13,700 nucleotides of DNA from Bacteroidales bacterium (GTDB lineage: Bacteria; Bacteroidota; Bacteroidia; Bacteroidales; Muribaculaceae): positions 1 through 13,700 of the forward strand of contig JAHZGZ010000128.1 of assembly GCA_019420545.1 (NCBI GenBank), in the 5' to 3' direction. Made by a program: the position numbers and the translations under genes. Positions 7,268 through 13,700 of the stretch are shown here, piece by piece (within the stretch, counting starts at the first letter, position 1; every line of letters begins with the position of its first letter). The notes below the pieces were generated by a model that was not told the origin of the DNA, did not search any database, and worked only from the letters and a program-made list of their open reading frames with translations.

Positions 7268-7296
7268 GTGCCGACACAATGTGCCGGCACTTTTTT
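7268..7296 (+). terminator. Rho-independent terminator after the TonB-domain gene
   Basis: Stem arms GTGCCGACAC (7268-7277) and GTGCCGGCAC (7281-7290) pair with a single A-C mismatch around a 3-nt AAT loop, followed by six T (7291-7296). It lies 47 nt past the stop codon at 7221 and separates this gene from the next transcription unit. Confidence 0.88.
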
Positions 7297-7353
7297 CATC
7301 CATCGTATTCAATTTTATAGGTGATATAGTATCTCAATTCGGGAAAATAGTGC

Positions 7354-7361
7354 TATATTCG
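7354..7361 (+). promoter_or_regulatory. Possible -7 element for the 7392-9129 gene group
   Basis: TATATTCG has one mismatch to TAnnTTTG and lies 30 bp before the ATG at 7392, after the terminator of the previous gene, where a promoter is expected. I do not find a convincing TTG box 19-21 nt upstream, so confidence is low. Confidence 0.35.
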
Positions 7362-7391
7362 CAATCGAAATAACTATAACAATTCTCTGAT

Positions 7392-7751
7392 ATGGCAACA
7401 AAGCGCAATCTCAAGAAAGCCGTCAAGGCTGTATGCGGCAATATCGCCGGTGAATGTATCATCGCACGCAACCTCATCCCCGGTATCGATGCCGACAAGA
7501 TGAACCAGATAGTAATCGATCTGGCCGATCTCCAGTACGACACCATCACCAAAGTATCTTTCTCTTTCGACAAGGGCAAAAGCTCATTTGAAAACGCCCA
7601 CGCATATAAAACCTCTCGCGACAAGTATTTCCGCAAGGCCTACGATAAACTCATCGAGGACTTCAACAAAGGTATCGAGGATATCGTAGCTAAAATGAAC
7701 GAAGCTCTCCCCGCTGCACAGAAAGAAGCCAACGTCGCTGCCGCCAAATAA
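7392..7751 (+). CDS. Conserved-looking hypothetical protein, 119 aa
   Basis: I do not recognise a named family. The protein is soluble (no signal peptide or membrane segment) and probably cytoplasmic. It has a basic start (MATKRNLKKAVKAVCGNIAGEC), a mainly helical middle and an Ala/Lys-rich tail (LPAAQKEANVAAAK). One segment, KVSFSFDKGKSSFENAHAYKTSRDKYFRKAYDKLIEDF, is strongly charged. I believe similar small proteins starting with an RNLKK-like motif occur in other Bacteroidales, but could not check this. It leads a compact group, with the acyltransferase starting two bases after its stop, so the three genes are probably one transcript. Reading-frame length, codon use and the tight junction support a real gene. 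Confidence 0.82.
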   Translation: MATKRNLKKAVKAVCGNIAGECIIARNLIPGIDADKMNQIVIDLADLQYDTITKVSFSFDKGKSSFENAHAYKTSRDKYFRKAYDKLIEDFNKGIEDIVAKMNEALPAAQKEANVAAAK

Positions 7752-7753
7752 CG

Positions 7754-8296
7754 ATGGAATTATCCAAATGGCTGCTGCACATGGCAGGATGGACAGTCGA
7801 GTATACGGTACCCGACTATCCTAAGTGCATTATATGCGTGGCGCCTCATACTTCCAACTGGGACTTCATACTTGGCGAACTGACCATACGCTCTGTGGGC
7901 CGCAAAGCCGGATTTCTGATGAAGGAATCCTGGTTTCGCTGGCCATTGGGTGCCATATTCCGTGCTATCGGCGGCATACCCGTGCCTCGCAGGAACAAAA
8001 AACAATCACTTACAGAAGTCATTGTAAAGAAATTCCACGAATCCTCACGACTCGTACTCGCCATTACCCCGGAAGGTACCCGCAAAGCTACCGCAAAGTG
8101 GCACAGCGGGTTTCTATACATAGCCCGGGACGCCGGTGTGCCGCTTGTACTCGGTGCAATCGACTACAAATACAAGCGCATAATCGTCGACCGCACATAT
8201 ACGCCTACCGGCGATGTTGAGCAGGACATGCGCAACATCAAAGAGTATTACAGTCAATTCCACGGACGCTACCCCGATAAATTTATCACAGACTGA
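7754..8296 (+). CDS. Small PlsC-type acyltransferase (lysophosphatidate acyltransferase-like)
   Basis: 180 aa with the glycerolipid acyltransferase motifs in order. Motif I is APHTSNWDF (His32 and Asp37 of the HX4D catalytic pair), motif II is GGIPVPRR (73-80), and motif III is TPEGTRK with Glu107. This short form, beginning almost directly with motif I and lacking long membrane helices, is frequent in Bacteroidetes and usually annotated as 1-acyl-sn-glycerol-3-phosphate acyltransferase. The likely reaction is acyl transfer to a lysophospholipid or related lipid at the inner membrane. Whether it is the main PlsC or acts on another lipid cannot be told. It starts two bases after the previous stop and ends five bases before the nitrilase gene. 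Confidence 0.88.
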   Translation: MELSKWLLHMAGWTVEYTVPDYPKCIICVAPHTSNWDFILGELTIRSVGRKAGFLMKESWFRWPLGAIFRAIGGIPVPRRNKKQSLTEVIVKKFHESSRLVLAITPEGTRKATAKWHSGFLYIARDAGVPLVLGAIDYKYKRIIVDRTYTPTGDVEQDMRNIKEYYSQFHGRYPDKFITD

Positions 8297-8301
8297 CCAC
8301 G

Positions 8302-9129
8302 ATGAACGAAAGCGATAACCGTCCTCACCTCAACGGCCCGCTGACCGTAGCGGCAGTGGAGCTCGACACGGCGCCATCCGACAAAAAGGCCAATCTCCAG
8401 GCGGCAGCTGCGGCAATTGAGACGCTTGCCGGACATGCCGACGTAGCCCTGCTTCCTGAGATGTTCTCGGCGGGCTACATACTCGACCCGCAGGCGGCCC
8501 GTAGCTTGGCAGAGCCATCCGACGGGCCGACCATCGAATGGAGCGCCCGACTCGCCGCACAATGCAATCTTGCCGTGGCGGGATCGTTCATCGCCCTCGA
8601 CCACGACGGGAGGCTCTTCAACCGGGCGTTTTTTACCGAGCCCTCAGGTGAAACGACATATTACGACAAACATCATCTTTTCACCACGGGCGGCGAGGAT
8701 CGGGTCTATACCCCCGGTCGTAAGCGCATCCCCGTCATCCGCTTCCGCGGATGGAACATCGCCATCGCGGTATGCTACGACCTGCGCTTCCCGGTATGGC
8801 TGCGCAACATCGCAGGCGCTTATGATCTGCTCCTTGTCACAGCCAACTGGCCCGACTCGCGCGCATACGCATGGCGGCAATTGCTCATTGCCCGTGCGAT
8901 TGAGAATCAGGCCTATGTGGCAGGATGCAACCGTACGGGAACAGATTCGTTCGGCACCTACGAAGGAACCTCGGTAATTGTCGATCCCAAAGGTACGGTA
9001 ATAAGTTCCACGGCACATACCGCAACCGGCACACCATGCTGTGTGGGGCGTCTCTCGCACGCCGCTCTCGATGAATTCCGCACAAAATTCCCCGCCTATC
9101 TCCATGGCGACTCTTTCTCCCTCCTCTAA
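8302..9129 (+). CDS. Nitrilase-superfamily hydrolase, omega-amidase (YafV/Nit2)-like
   Basis: 275 aa. The complete Glu-Lys-Cys triad is visible: Glu53 in LLPEMFS, Lys123 in YYDKHHLF, and nucleophile Cys158 in AVCYDLRFP. The stretch TANWPDSRAYAWRQLLIARAIENQAYVAGCNRTG (residues of about 185-217) is typical of the YafV/Nit2 branch. That branch hydrolyses alpha-keto-omega-amides such as 2-oxoglutaramate, formed by glutamine or methionine-salvage transamination. It is a soluble cytoplasmic enzyme. Length fits the family (about 250-280). It ends the three-gene group 7392-9129. The first 14 residues are poorly conserved in type, so a slightly later start is possible, but no better ATG is close. The exact substrate is not shown by sequence. 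Confidence 0.88.
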   Translation: MNESDNRPHLNGPLTVAAVELDTAPSDKKANLQAAAAAIETLAGHADVALLPEMFSAGYILDPQAARSLAEPSDGPTIEWSARLAAQCNLAVAGSFIALDHDGRLFNRAFFTEPSGETTYYDKHHLFTTGGEDRVYTPGRKRIPVIRFRGWNIAIAVCYDLRFPVWLRNIAGAYDLLLVTANWPDSRAYAWRQLLIARAIENQAYVAGCNRTGTDSFGTYEGTSVIVDPKGTVISSTAHTATGTPCCVGRLSHAALDEFRTKFPAYLHGDSFSLL

Positions 9130-9146
9130 AAGAATGACCATCAATG

Positions 9147-9169
9147 TGTAGGGACGCGGCGTGCCGTGT
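9147..9169. repeat. GC-rich hairpin, possible terminator or REP-like element
   Basis: TGTAGGGACGCGG followed by a 4-nt CGTG loop and CCGTGT gives a 6-bp stem (9154-9159 / 9164-9169, with one G-T pair). It lies 18 nt after the nitrilase stop. No T-run follows, so it would be a weak terminator. The TGTAGGGACGCGGCGTGCC wording resembles palindromic intergenic repeats I have seen in Bacteroidetes genomes, but only one copy is in this window. Confidence 0.35.
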
Positions 9170-9213
9170 TATACCATACAATATTGCATGCCATATGCCC
9201 TACATAAAATTAA

Positions 9214-9295
9214 GAACAAAGGGGTGCCACTCCACAGTGCGCTGAGATCATACCCTCCGAACCTGACGCGGATAATGCCGCCGAAGGGATTGTTA
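9214..9295 (+). ncRNA. TPP riboswitch (THI element)
   Basis: All conserved blocks are present in order: P1 arm AACAA (9215-9219), GGGGTGCC (9221-9228), CTGAGA (9242-9247), ATACCC (9250-9255), GAACCTGA (9259-9266), GATAATGCC (9271-9279), GAAGGGA (9283-9289) and closing P1 arm TTGTT (9290-9294). The P4 helix GCGG/CCGC is also visible. This RNA binds thiamine pyrophosphate and lowers expression of the downstream genes when thiamine is sufficient. It sits 87 nt ahead of the thiD start and so controls the whole thiD-to-thiC operon. I see no clear terminator in the expression platform, so control may be at translation initiation. Confidence 0.96.
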
Positions 9296-9349
9296 TCTTC
9301 TCTGTCAAGGTCGGTATCAATGATCTTCCGGGATAATATCTCAGCAACA

Positions 9350-9372
9350 TGTGGCGACACCGCTTCGACACA
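9350..9372 (+). promoter_or_regulatory. Hairpin just before the thiD start, possible expression platform
   Basis: TGTGGCGA (9350-9357) and TCGACACA (9365-9372) pair over 8 positions with one mismatch around a 7-nt loop, ending 9 nt before the ATG at 9382. It could shape ribosome access between the riboswitch and thiD. No alternative pairing with the riboswitch was established. Confidence 0.3.
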
Positions 9373-9381
9373 ATAAAATAT

Positions 9382-10197
9382 ATGCTGAGCTACATTCCAG
9401 TACTCTCAATTGCCGGTTCCGACTCGTCGGGCGGCGCAGGCATCCAGGCCGACATCAAAACCATGTCGGCCCTCGGCGTATACGCCATGACCGCAATTAC
9501 GGCAATCACCGTGCAGAACACACTTGGAGTGACCGCCGTACAGGCAATACCCCCCGACATCATCACGGGGCAGATTGATGCCGTATTCGCCGATATTCCC
9601 GCGCGGGCCATAAAAATCGGAATGCTCTTCGATGCCATTACCGCCGCCACGGTAGCCGATTCGCTCGCATGCCACCGCGCACGCAACATAGTGCTCGATC
9701 CGGTGATGATCTCCACTTCCGGATCGCGTCTGCTCGCGGCCGATGCGATCGACGTGATCGTGCGCCGCCTCATACCTATGGCCGAGATCATTACCCCCAA
9801 CGCAATGGAAGCAGAAGCCCTCACCGCCTCTACCGATCCTGAAGTGCAGATCAATCGCTTGCGCGAAATGGGTGCGCAAGCCATTCTGATAAAAGGTGGC
9901 GACAGCAACACCGCTCTTGACACGGTAACCGACTGGCTCTTTACACCTGCAGCCGGTATGATGAGCCTTGACTCGCCGCGCATACGCTCCGTCAACACAC
10001 ATGGCACCGGCTGTACACTCTCCTCCGCAATCGCATCGTTCCTGGCCATGGGCTATTCGGTAGTCGAAAGTGTGCTCAAAGCGAAAGAATACATTTCGCA
10101 AGCAATCGAAAAGGGGGGCCGCGTATCTGTCGGACACGGACACGGCCCTGTCAATCATTTCCACCACCCCGTGCCGCTCATCATAAATGAATCGTAA
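9382..10197 (+). CDS. thiD: Hydroxymethylpyrimidine/phosphomethylpyrimidine kinase ThiD
   Basis: 271 aa from the ATG at 9382. The frame extends to an upstream ATG at 9349, but family alignment begins at SYIPVLSIAGSDSSGGAGIQADIKT, and the AT-rich bases before 9382 suit a Bacteroidetes start. ThiD phosphorylates HMP to HMP-P and then to HMP-PP, the pyrimidine donor for thiamine phosphate synthesis. Ribokinase-fold motifs are present: GSDSSGGAG (12-20), LDPVMISTSGSRLL (105-118), ITPN (137-140), and the anion-hole/catalytic THGTGC ending at Cys211. The C-terminus is His-rich (VGHGHGPVNHFHH), as often seen. First gene of the riboswitch-led operon; thiS follows after 51 bp. Confidence 0.95.
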   Translation: MLSYIPVLSIAGSDSSGGAGIQADIKTMSALGVYAMTAITAITVQNTLGVTAVQAIPPDIITGQIDAVFADIPARAIKIGMLFDAITAATVADSLACHRARNIVLDPVMISTSGSRLLAADAIDVIVRRLIPMAEIITPNAMEAEALTASTDPEVQINRLREMGAQAILIKGGDSNTALDTVTDWLFTPAAGMMSLDSPRIRSVNTHGTGCTLSSAIASFLAMGYSVVESVLKAKEYISQAIEKGGRVSVGHGHGPVNHFHHPVPLIINES

Positions 10198-10248
10198 TCT
10201 TTTCGCCATATTTGTGCGTTCTGATTATAAACATATACCTATATAATT

Positions 10249-10449
10249 ATGGAAGTAACTGTCAACGACAAAAAAATCACGGTTCCCGACCACACATCAC
10301 TTCAGGGAGCGCTCAATCTGGCCGGTATCAATCCTGAGGGCGTAGCCACCGCACTCAACGGCAACGTAGTGCCGCTCACCCAACGCGATTCGACCATTCT
10401 TAATGATGGCGACTCGATACTCGTAATCCAGCCCTTCTACGGCGGGTAA
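10249..10449 (+). CDS. thiS: Sulfur carrier protein ThiS
   Basis: 66 aa, ubiquitin-like fold, ending in the diagnostic Gly-Gly (QPFYGG) whose C-terminus is adenylated by ThiF and converted to a thiocarboxylate. That sulfur is given to ThiG for thiazole formation. Other family marks are MEVTVNDKKI at the start, ATALNGNVVPL in the middle, and DGDSILVIQPFYGG at the end. Fourth-to-last Phe-Tyr and length are typical. It lies between thiD and the TenI-like gene in the same operon. Confidence 0.96.
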   Translation: MEVTVNDKKITVPDHTSLQGALNLAGINPEGVATALNGNVVPLTQRDSTILNDGDSILVIQPFYGG

Positions 10450-10477
10450 TGTAACCGACACAGACATTTCGAATCAC

Positions 10478-11050
10478 ATGCTGCGTATAGCCATTACTCC
10501 GCCGGAGATACATCCCGACGAGGCGACGATCATCAAATCCATACTCGACGCGGGCTGGGACTTCGTGCATCTGCGCCATCCCGATGCATCCCTGCGCGAT
10601 ATGCGCAATCTCATCGAAGCCATCCCTCAGCATCTGCATGGACGACTGAAGCTTCACGGTCATTTCGACCTCCTATGCGATTTCAACCTCGGCGGCATAC
10701 ACCTCAACCGCCGCTGTCCTGTCGCACCCACCTATTTTACCGGAGCGGTATCGCGCAGTTGCCATACGCTCGACGAAGTTCGCCGTCACGTACAGGAGTG
10801 CAGCTACGTCACTCTCAGCCCCATATTCCCGAGCATCTCCAAACCGGGCTATCGTGGTACATTTTCACCAATAGAGCTGTCGGCCATTCCCGATGGCAAA
10901 GTAGTGGCACTCGGCGGAATTGTTCCACAACGGATAAACGAACTCGCGCAATATCCGTTTGCCGGGTATGCCGTACTCGGATATCTTTGGGAAGATGTAA
11001 CTGCCGACAATATCGGCGAGCGCCTACATCAGTTTGACATCCAGCAATAA
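10478..11050 (+). CDS. TenI-like paralogue of thiamine phosphate synthase
   Basis: 190 aa, ThiE/TenI superfamily TIM barrel. Family landmarks are FVHLRHPD (29-36), GGIHLNRR (72-79), SCHTLDEV (94-101), SPIFPSISKPGYRG (114-127) and VVALGGI (142-148). Compared with the true ThiE next door, it has lost the second basic residue of the QLR-K motif, the Asp-Asp that binds Mg2+ (here HGHFDL) and the GxxD motif. Thiamine phosphate synthase activity is therefore unlikely. The S-x-H-[ST]-L-[DE]-E pattern is like TenI, the thiazole tautomerase. However, the B. subtilis TenI catalytic His (in its GHVF motif) aligns with Pro here, so that activity is not assured either. It starts 28 bp after thiS and is followed by thiE after 20 bp, so a thiamine role is likely. 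Confidence 0.85.
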   Translation: MLRIAITPPEIHPDEATIIKSILDAGWDFVHLRHPDASLRDMRNLIEAIPQHLHGRLKLHGHFDLLCDFNLGGIHLNRRCPVAPTYFTGAVSRSCHTLDEVRRHVQECSYVTLSPIFPSISKPGYRGTFSPIELSAIPDGKVVALGGIVPQRINELAQYPFAGYAVLGYLWEDVTADNIGERLHQFDIQQ

Positions 11051-11070
11051 CACACTTTCTCCAAAACCAT

Positions 11071-11691
11071 ATGCTACAATTTATCACCCATCCATCATCG
11101 CGGTTTACCATTCCCGAAGAAGTGCGGCTCGTCCTCGAAGGTGGCTGCAAATGGATTCAGCTACGCATGAAAGATGCCGATTACGACACAATGCGCGCCA
11201 TTGCAGAAGAGATTATTCCGCTCTGTAAAGAACATGATGCCATAATGGTGATCGACGACAACGTAAAGCTCACCGAAGAGCTTCGGGTACATGGCGTACA
11301 TCTCGGCAAACACGACATGCCCCCCGCTCAGGCCCGCGAGGAACTGGGCCCTCACGCCATTATCGGAGTGACAGCCAACACGGCCGCCGATATTCTCGCC
11401 ATGCGGGGAATCGACGTCGACTACGTAGGCCTCGGCCCTTTCCGCTTCACCACAACAAAAAGCGCCTTGTCTCCCGTGATCGGACTCGACGGATACCGCG
11501 ATATCATGTCGGAAATACGCAGCGCAGGGTGTGAGCTACCCGTAGTTGCAATCGGCGGCATCACGCTCGACGACATTGAGCCGCTTATGGATACAGGCGT
11601 CAACGGAGTTGCAATGTCAGGAGCTATCATCAATGCTCCCGATCCGACCGAATATACAGCACGCGTGCTTGCACATCTCAACCGCCAATAA
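11071..11691 (+). CDS. thiE: Thiamine phosphate synthase ThiE
   Basis: 206 aa. It joins HMP-PP with the thiazole carboxylate phosphate to make thiamine phosphate. Catalytic landmarks are complete: IQLRMK (29-34) for diphosphate binding, IDDNVKL with Mg2+ ligand Asp (62-63), HLGKHDMP with the second Mg2+ ligand Asp82, GPFRFTTTK (122-130), and VAIGGI (159-164) binding the phosphate. This is the functional member of the pair, in contrast to the TenI-like gene just before it. Operon position between that gene and thiG is usual for Bacteroidetes thiamine clusters. Confidence 0.94.
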   Translation: MLQFITHPSSRFTIPEEVRLVLEGGCKWIQLRMKDADYDTMRAIAEEIIPLCKEHDAIMVIDDNVKLTEELRVHGVHLGKHDMPPAQAREELGPHAIIGVTANTAADILAMRGIDVDYVGLGPFRFTTTKSALSPVIGLDGYRDIMSEIRSAGCELPVVAIGGITLDDIEPLMDTGVNGVAMSGAIINAPDPTEYTARVLAHLNRQ

Positions 11692-11722
11692 TCACAACAA
11701 CATATACAATACACATTCAGCA

Positions 11723-12493
11723 ATGGATAAACTTATAATCGGAGGTCGCGAGTTCTCCTCGCGCCTTTTCATGGGTACGGGCAAATTCAGCAGCAACCGG
11801 CTGATGCTCGACGCCATAATCGCTTCCGGCTCGGAGATGATCACCGTGGCTATGAAGCGCATCGACATGGACAACGCCGCTACCGACGACATGCTCGCCC
11901 ACATCAACCGCGACCATGTACAATTTCTGCCCAACACCTCGGGAGTACGCAACGCCAAGGAGGCCGTGCTTGCCGCACACCTCTCACGCGAGATTTTCCA
12001 TACCGACTTCCTGAAACTGGAAATACATCCCGATCCCAAGTACCTCCTCCCCGACCCCATCGAAACGTTGGCAGCCACAGAGATTCTCGCGGCCGAGGGT
12101 TTTCACGTATTGCCCTACATCCAGGCCGACCCGGTGCTCTGCAAGCGTCTTGAGGATGCAGGCGCGGCTGCCGTGATGCCCTTAGGAGCACCGATAGGCA
12201 CCAACAAAGGCCTCAAGACCCGTGATCTGCTTGAGATAATCATTGCGGAAAGCCGCGTGCCGGTAGTTGTCGACGCCGGACTCGGCGCACCGTCCCATGC
12301 CGCGGAGGCGCTTGAGATGGGCGCCGACGCCGTACTGGTAAATACCGCAATCGCAGTAGCCGGAAACCCGGTAGAGATGGCCGAGGCTTTCCGCCTCGCC
12401 GTAGAGGCCGGCCGCAAGGCCTATCTCGCCGGACTCGGCCGTGTAAGTCACCGTGCCGAAGCCTCATCACCACTCACCTCATTTCTCTCGTAA
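11723..12493 (+). CDS. thiG: Thiazole synthase ThiG
   Basis: 256 aa from the ATG at 11723. The frame continues 59 codons upstream, overlapping thiE in another frame, but that part has no ThiG homology, and MDKLIIGGREFSSRLFMGTGKF is the family start. ThiG forms the thiazole phosphate ring from 1-deoxy-D-xylulose 5-phosphate, dehydroglycine and ThiS thiocarboxylate. The Schiff-base lysine is Lys98 in DFLKLEIHPD; NTSGVRNAKEAV, VMPLGAPIGTNKGL and DAGLGAPSHAAEALEMGADAVLVNTAIA are diagnostic. The dehydroglycine source (ThiH or ThiO) is not in the window. Stop lies 15 bp before thiC. Confidence 0.96.
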   Translation: MDKLIIGGREFSSRLFMGTGKFSSNRLMLDAIIASGSEMITVAMKRIDMDNAATDDMLAHINRDHVQFLPNTSGVRNAKEAVLAAHLSREIFHTDFLKLEIHPDPKYLLPDPIETLAATEILAAEGFHVLPYIQADPVLCKRLEDAGAAAVMPLGAPIGTNKGLKTRDLLEIIIAESRVPVVVDAGLGAPSHAAEALEMGADAVLVNTAIAVAGNPVEMAEAFRLAVEAGRKAYLAGLGRVSHRAEASSPLTSFLS

Positions 12494-12508
12494 CCGATAT
12501 TCTCACAT

Positions 12509-13700
12509 ATGAAAATCAACGATATCGACGTACACAACTATCCGTCGTCAGAAAAAGTGTATCTCCACGGCAAACTCCATGACATCGACGTGCCGATGCG
12601 CCGTATCAACCTGACTCCTACCGTCAAGATTGTAAACGGCGAGAAATTCGTCCGCCAGAACGACCCCGTATATGTCTATGATACCTCGGGCGTATACACC
12701 GATCCGGCAGTGACAGTCGACATAAACAACGGTATCCCGCGCACACGCGAAAAATGGATCGCCGAGCGTACCGATCTGGAACAGTTGCCTCATATCACCT
12801 CGGAATACGGACGCATGCGCGAGGCTGACAGCAGCCTCGACACGATACGCTTCGCCCACCGCTACGCGCCGCGCCGCGCGAAAGAGGGATGCGCCATAAC
12901 CCAGATGTCACTGGCCCGGCAGGGCATCATCACACCTGAGATGGAGTATGTGGCCATACGCGAAAACCTCAACAACGAGGCTCTCGGCATCAAGTCGGAC
13001 ATCACCCCCGAGATGGTGCGCCAGGAGGTTGCCGCCGGACGCGCGGTAATCCCCGCAAACATCAACCATCCCGAAAGCGAGCCGATGATCATCGGCAGCA
13101 AGTTCCTCGTCAAGCTCAACACCAACATAGGCAATTCGGCGCTGTCGTCGGGCATCGAGGAAGAGGTAAGCAAAGCCGTATGGAGCTGCTACTGGGGAGG
13201 TGACACACTGATGGATCTCTCGACCGGCGACAACATCCACGAGACTCGCGAATGGATTATCCGCAACTGCCCGGTGCCGATGGGAACCGTACCCGTATAT
13301 CAGGCACTTGAAAAGGTGAACGGCGACGTGTCGAAACTGTCGTGGGAAATCTATCGCGACACCCTTATCGAACAGGCTGAGCAAGGTGTCGACTACTTCA
13401 CCATCCATGCCGGTGTACTGCGCCGTCATGCCGACCTCATCTCAGAGCGCCTGACAGGTATCGTAAGCCGCGGCGGCTCGATAATGACACAGTGGGCCGT
13501 GATGCACGGCGAAGAGAATTTCCTCTATACCCACTTCGATGAGATATGCGAGATCCTCGCACGCTACGACGTTGCCGTATCACTTGGTGACGGCATGCGT
13601 CCCGGATCAATCCACGATGCAAACGACACATCGCAGTTCCTTGAACTCGTTGAGGACGCGGCGCCCACCGAGAAAGCATGGGCCCACGGCGTGCAGGTGC
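12509..13700 (+). CDS. thiC: Phosphomethylpyrimidine synthase ThiC, N-terminal part (cut off at window edge)
   Basis: 397 codons are visible before the right edge. ThiC is a radical SAM enzyme that rearranges aminoimidazole ribotide to HMP-P. Diagnostic blocks are MEYVAIRENLN, VIPANINHPESEPMIIGSKFLVKLNTNIGNSA, GGDTLMDLSTGDNIHETREWI, PVPMGTVPVYQALEKVNG, EQAEQGVDYFTIHAGVL, GIVSRGGSIMTQW and SLGDGMRPGSIHDAND. The C-terminal CX2CX4C iron-sulfur motif should lie past the window end. It starts 15 bp after thiG and is the last visible gene of the riboswitch-led operon. Confidence 0.97.
   Translation, partial: MKINDIDVHNYPSSEKVYLHGKLHDIDVPMRRINLTPTVKIVNGEKFVRQNDPVYVYDTSGVYTDPAVTVDINNGIPRTREKWIAERTDLEQLPHITSEYGRMREADSSLDTIRFAHRYAPRRAKEGCAITQMSLARQGIITPEMEYVAIRENLNNEALGIKSDITPEMVRQEVAAGRAVIPANINHPESEPMIIGSKFLVKLNTNIGNSALSSGIEEEVSKAVWSCYWGGDTLMDLSTGDNIHETREWIIRNCPVPMGTVPVYQALEKVNGDVSKLSWEIYRDTLIEQAEQGVDYFTIHAGVLRRHADLISERLTGIVSRGGSIMTQWAVMHGEENFLYTHFDEICEILARYDVAVSLGDGMRPGSIHDANDTSQFLELVEDAAPTEKAWAHGVQV

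Noticed and set aside
9181..9213. Promoter for the thiamine operon just upstream of the riboswitch
   Set aside because: A promoter must exist here, but TACATAAA (9201-9208) and TTG (9184-9186) fit the consensus and spacing too poorly to call.
9390..10209. Two long minus-strand open frames (219 and 267 codons)
   Set aside because: Both are antisense shadows of thiD, whose family motifs are complete; their low-complexity compositions show no domain.
10207..10214. CATATTTG before thiS as an internal promoter
   Set aside because: One mismatch in the -7 box and no TTG at the right distance; it lies inside an apparent thiD-thiS operon, so I did not call it.
11546..11722. 59-codon upstream extension of thiG
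   Set aside because: Overlaps the end of thiE in another frame and shows no ThiG homology; the family start matches the ATG at 11723.
12548..13679. Minus-strand open frames of up to 173 codons opposite thiC
   Set aside because: thiC is unmistakable on the plus strand; the antisense frames arise from its GC-rich codons.

Overview
The window looks like chromosomal DNA from a member of the Bacteroidales, possibly a Muribaculaceae-type gut organism (the family-level guess is inference). Support comes from Bacteroidetes-style promoters (TTG, about 19-20 nt, then TAnnTTTG), a PorQ-like outer-membrane beta-barrel protein, a short TonB-C-terminal-domain protein, DUF3857/transglutaminase-like exported proteins, and AT-rich leaders without clear Shine-Dalgarno sites. 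I see no tRNA, rRNA, IS element, phage gene or CRISPR array. No gene is visibly broken; two run off the window ends.

Left part (1-6477, all minus strand). Read in transcription order: a porQ homologue; a short Crp/Fnr-family regulator 30 bp behind it; then three exported DUF3857-family proteins, here called A (738 aa), B (601 aa) and C (cut off at base 1). A and C are paralogues sharing a 55-bp stretch of perfect DNA identity. B keeps a full Cys-His-Asp transglutaminase-like triad, while A has lost the Cys. A hairpin terminator after A is followed directly by a good promoter for B, and C starts 12 bp after B. Between the regulator and A lies a perfect 24-bp palindrome containing TGTGA-N6-TCACA. 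It is centred about 42 bp upstream of the predicted start of transcription of A, which is the classic place for a Crp-type activator.

Middle (6478-9129). A divergent intergenic region carries a strong plus-strand promoter for a TonB-domain protein, which ends at a clear Rho-independent terminator. Then come three tightly packed plus-strand genes: a conserved-looking hypothetical protein, a small PlsC-type acyltransferase and a nitrilase-superfamily (omega-amidase-like) hydrolase.

Right part (9130-13700, plus strand). This is a thiamine biosynthesis operon led by a TPP riboswitch: thiD, thiS, a TenI-like ThiE paralogue, thiE, thiG and thiC (cut off at the right end). It supplies HMP-PP (ThiC, ThiD), the sulfur carrier and thiazole synthase (ThiS, ThiG) and the coupling enzyme (ThiE). 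thiH/thiO and thiF are not in the window and may lie downstream of thiC. No stretch longer than 300 bases lacks a gene.
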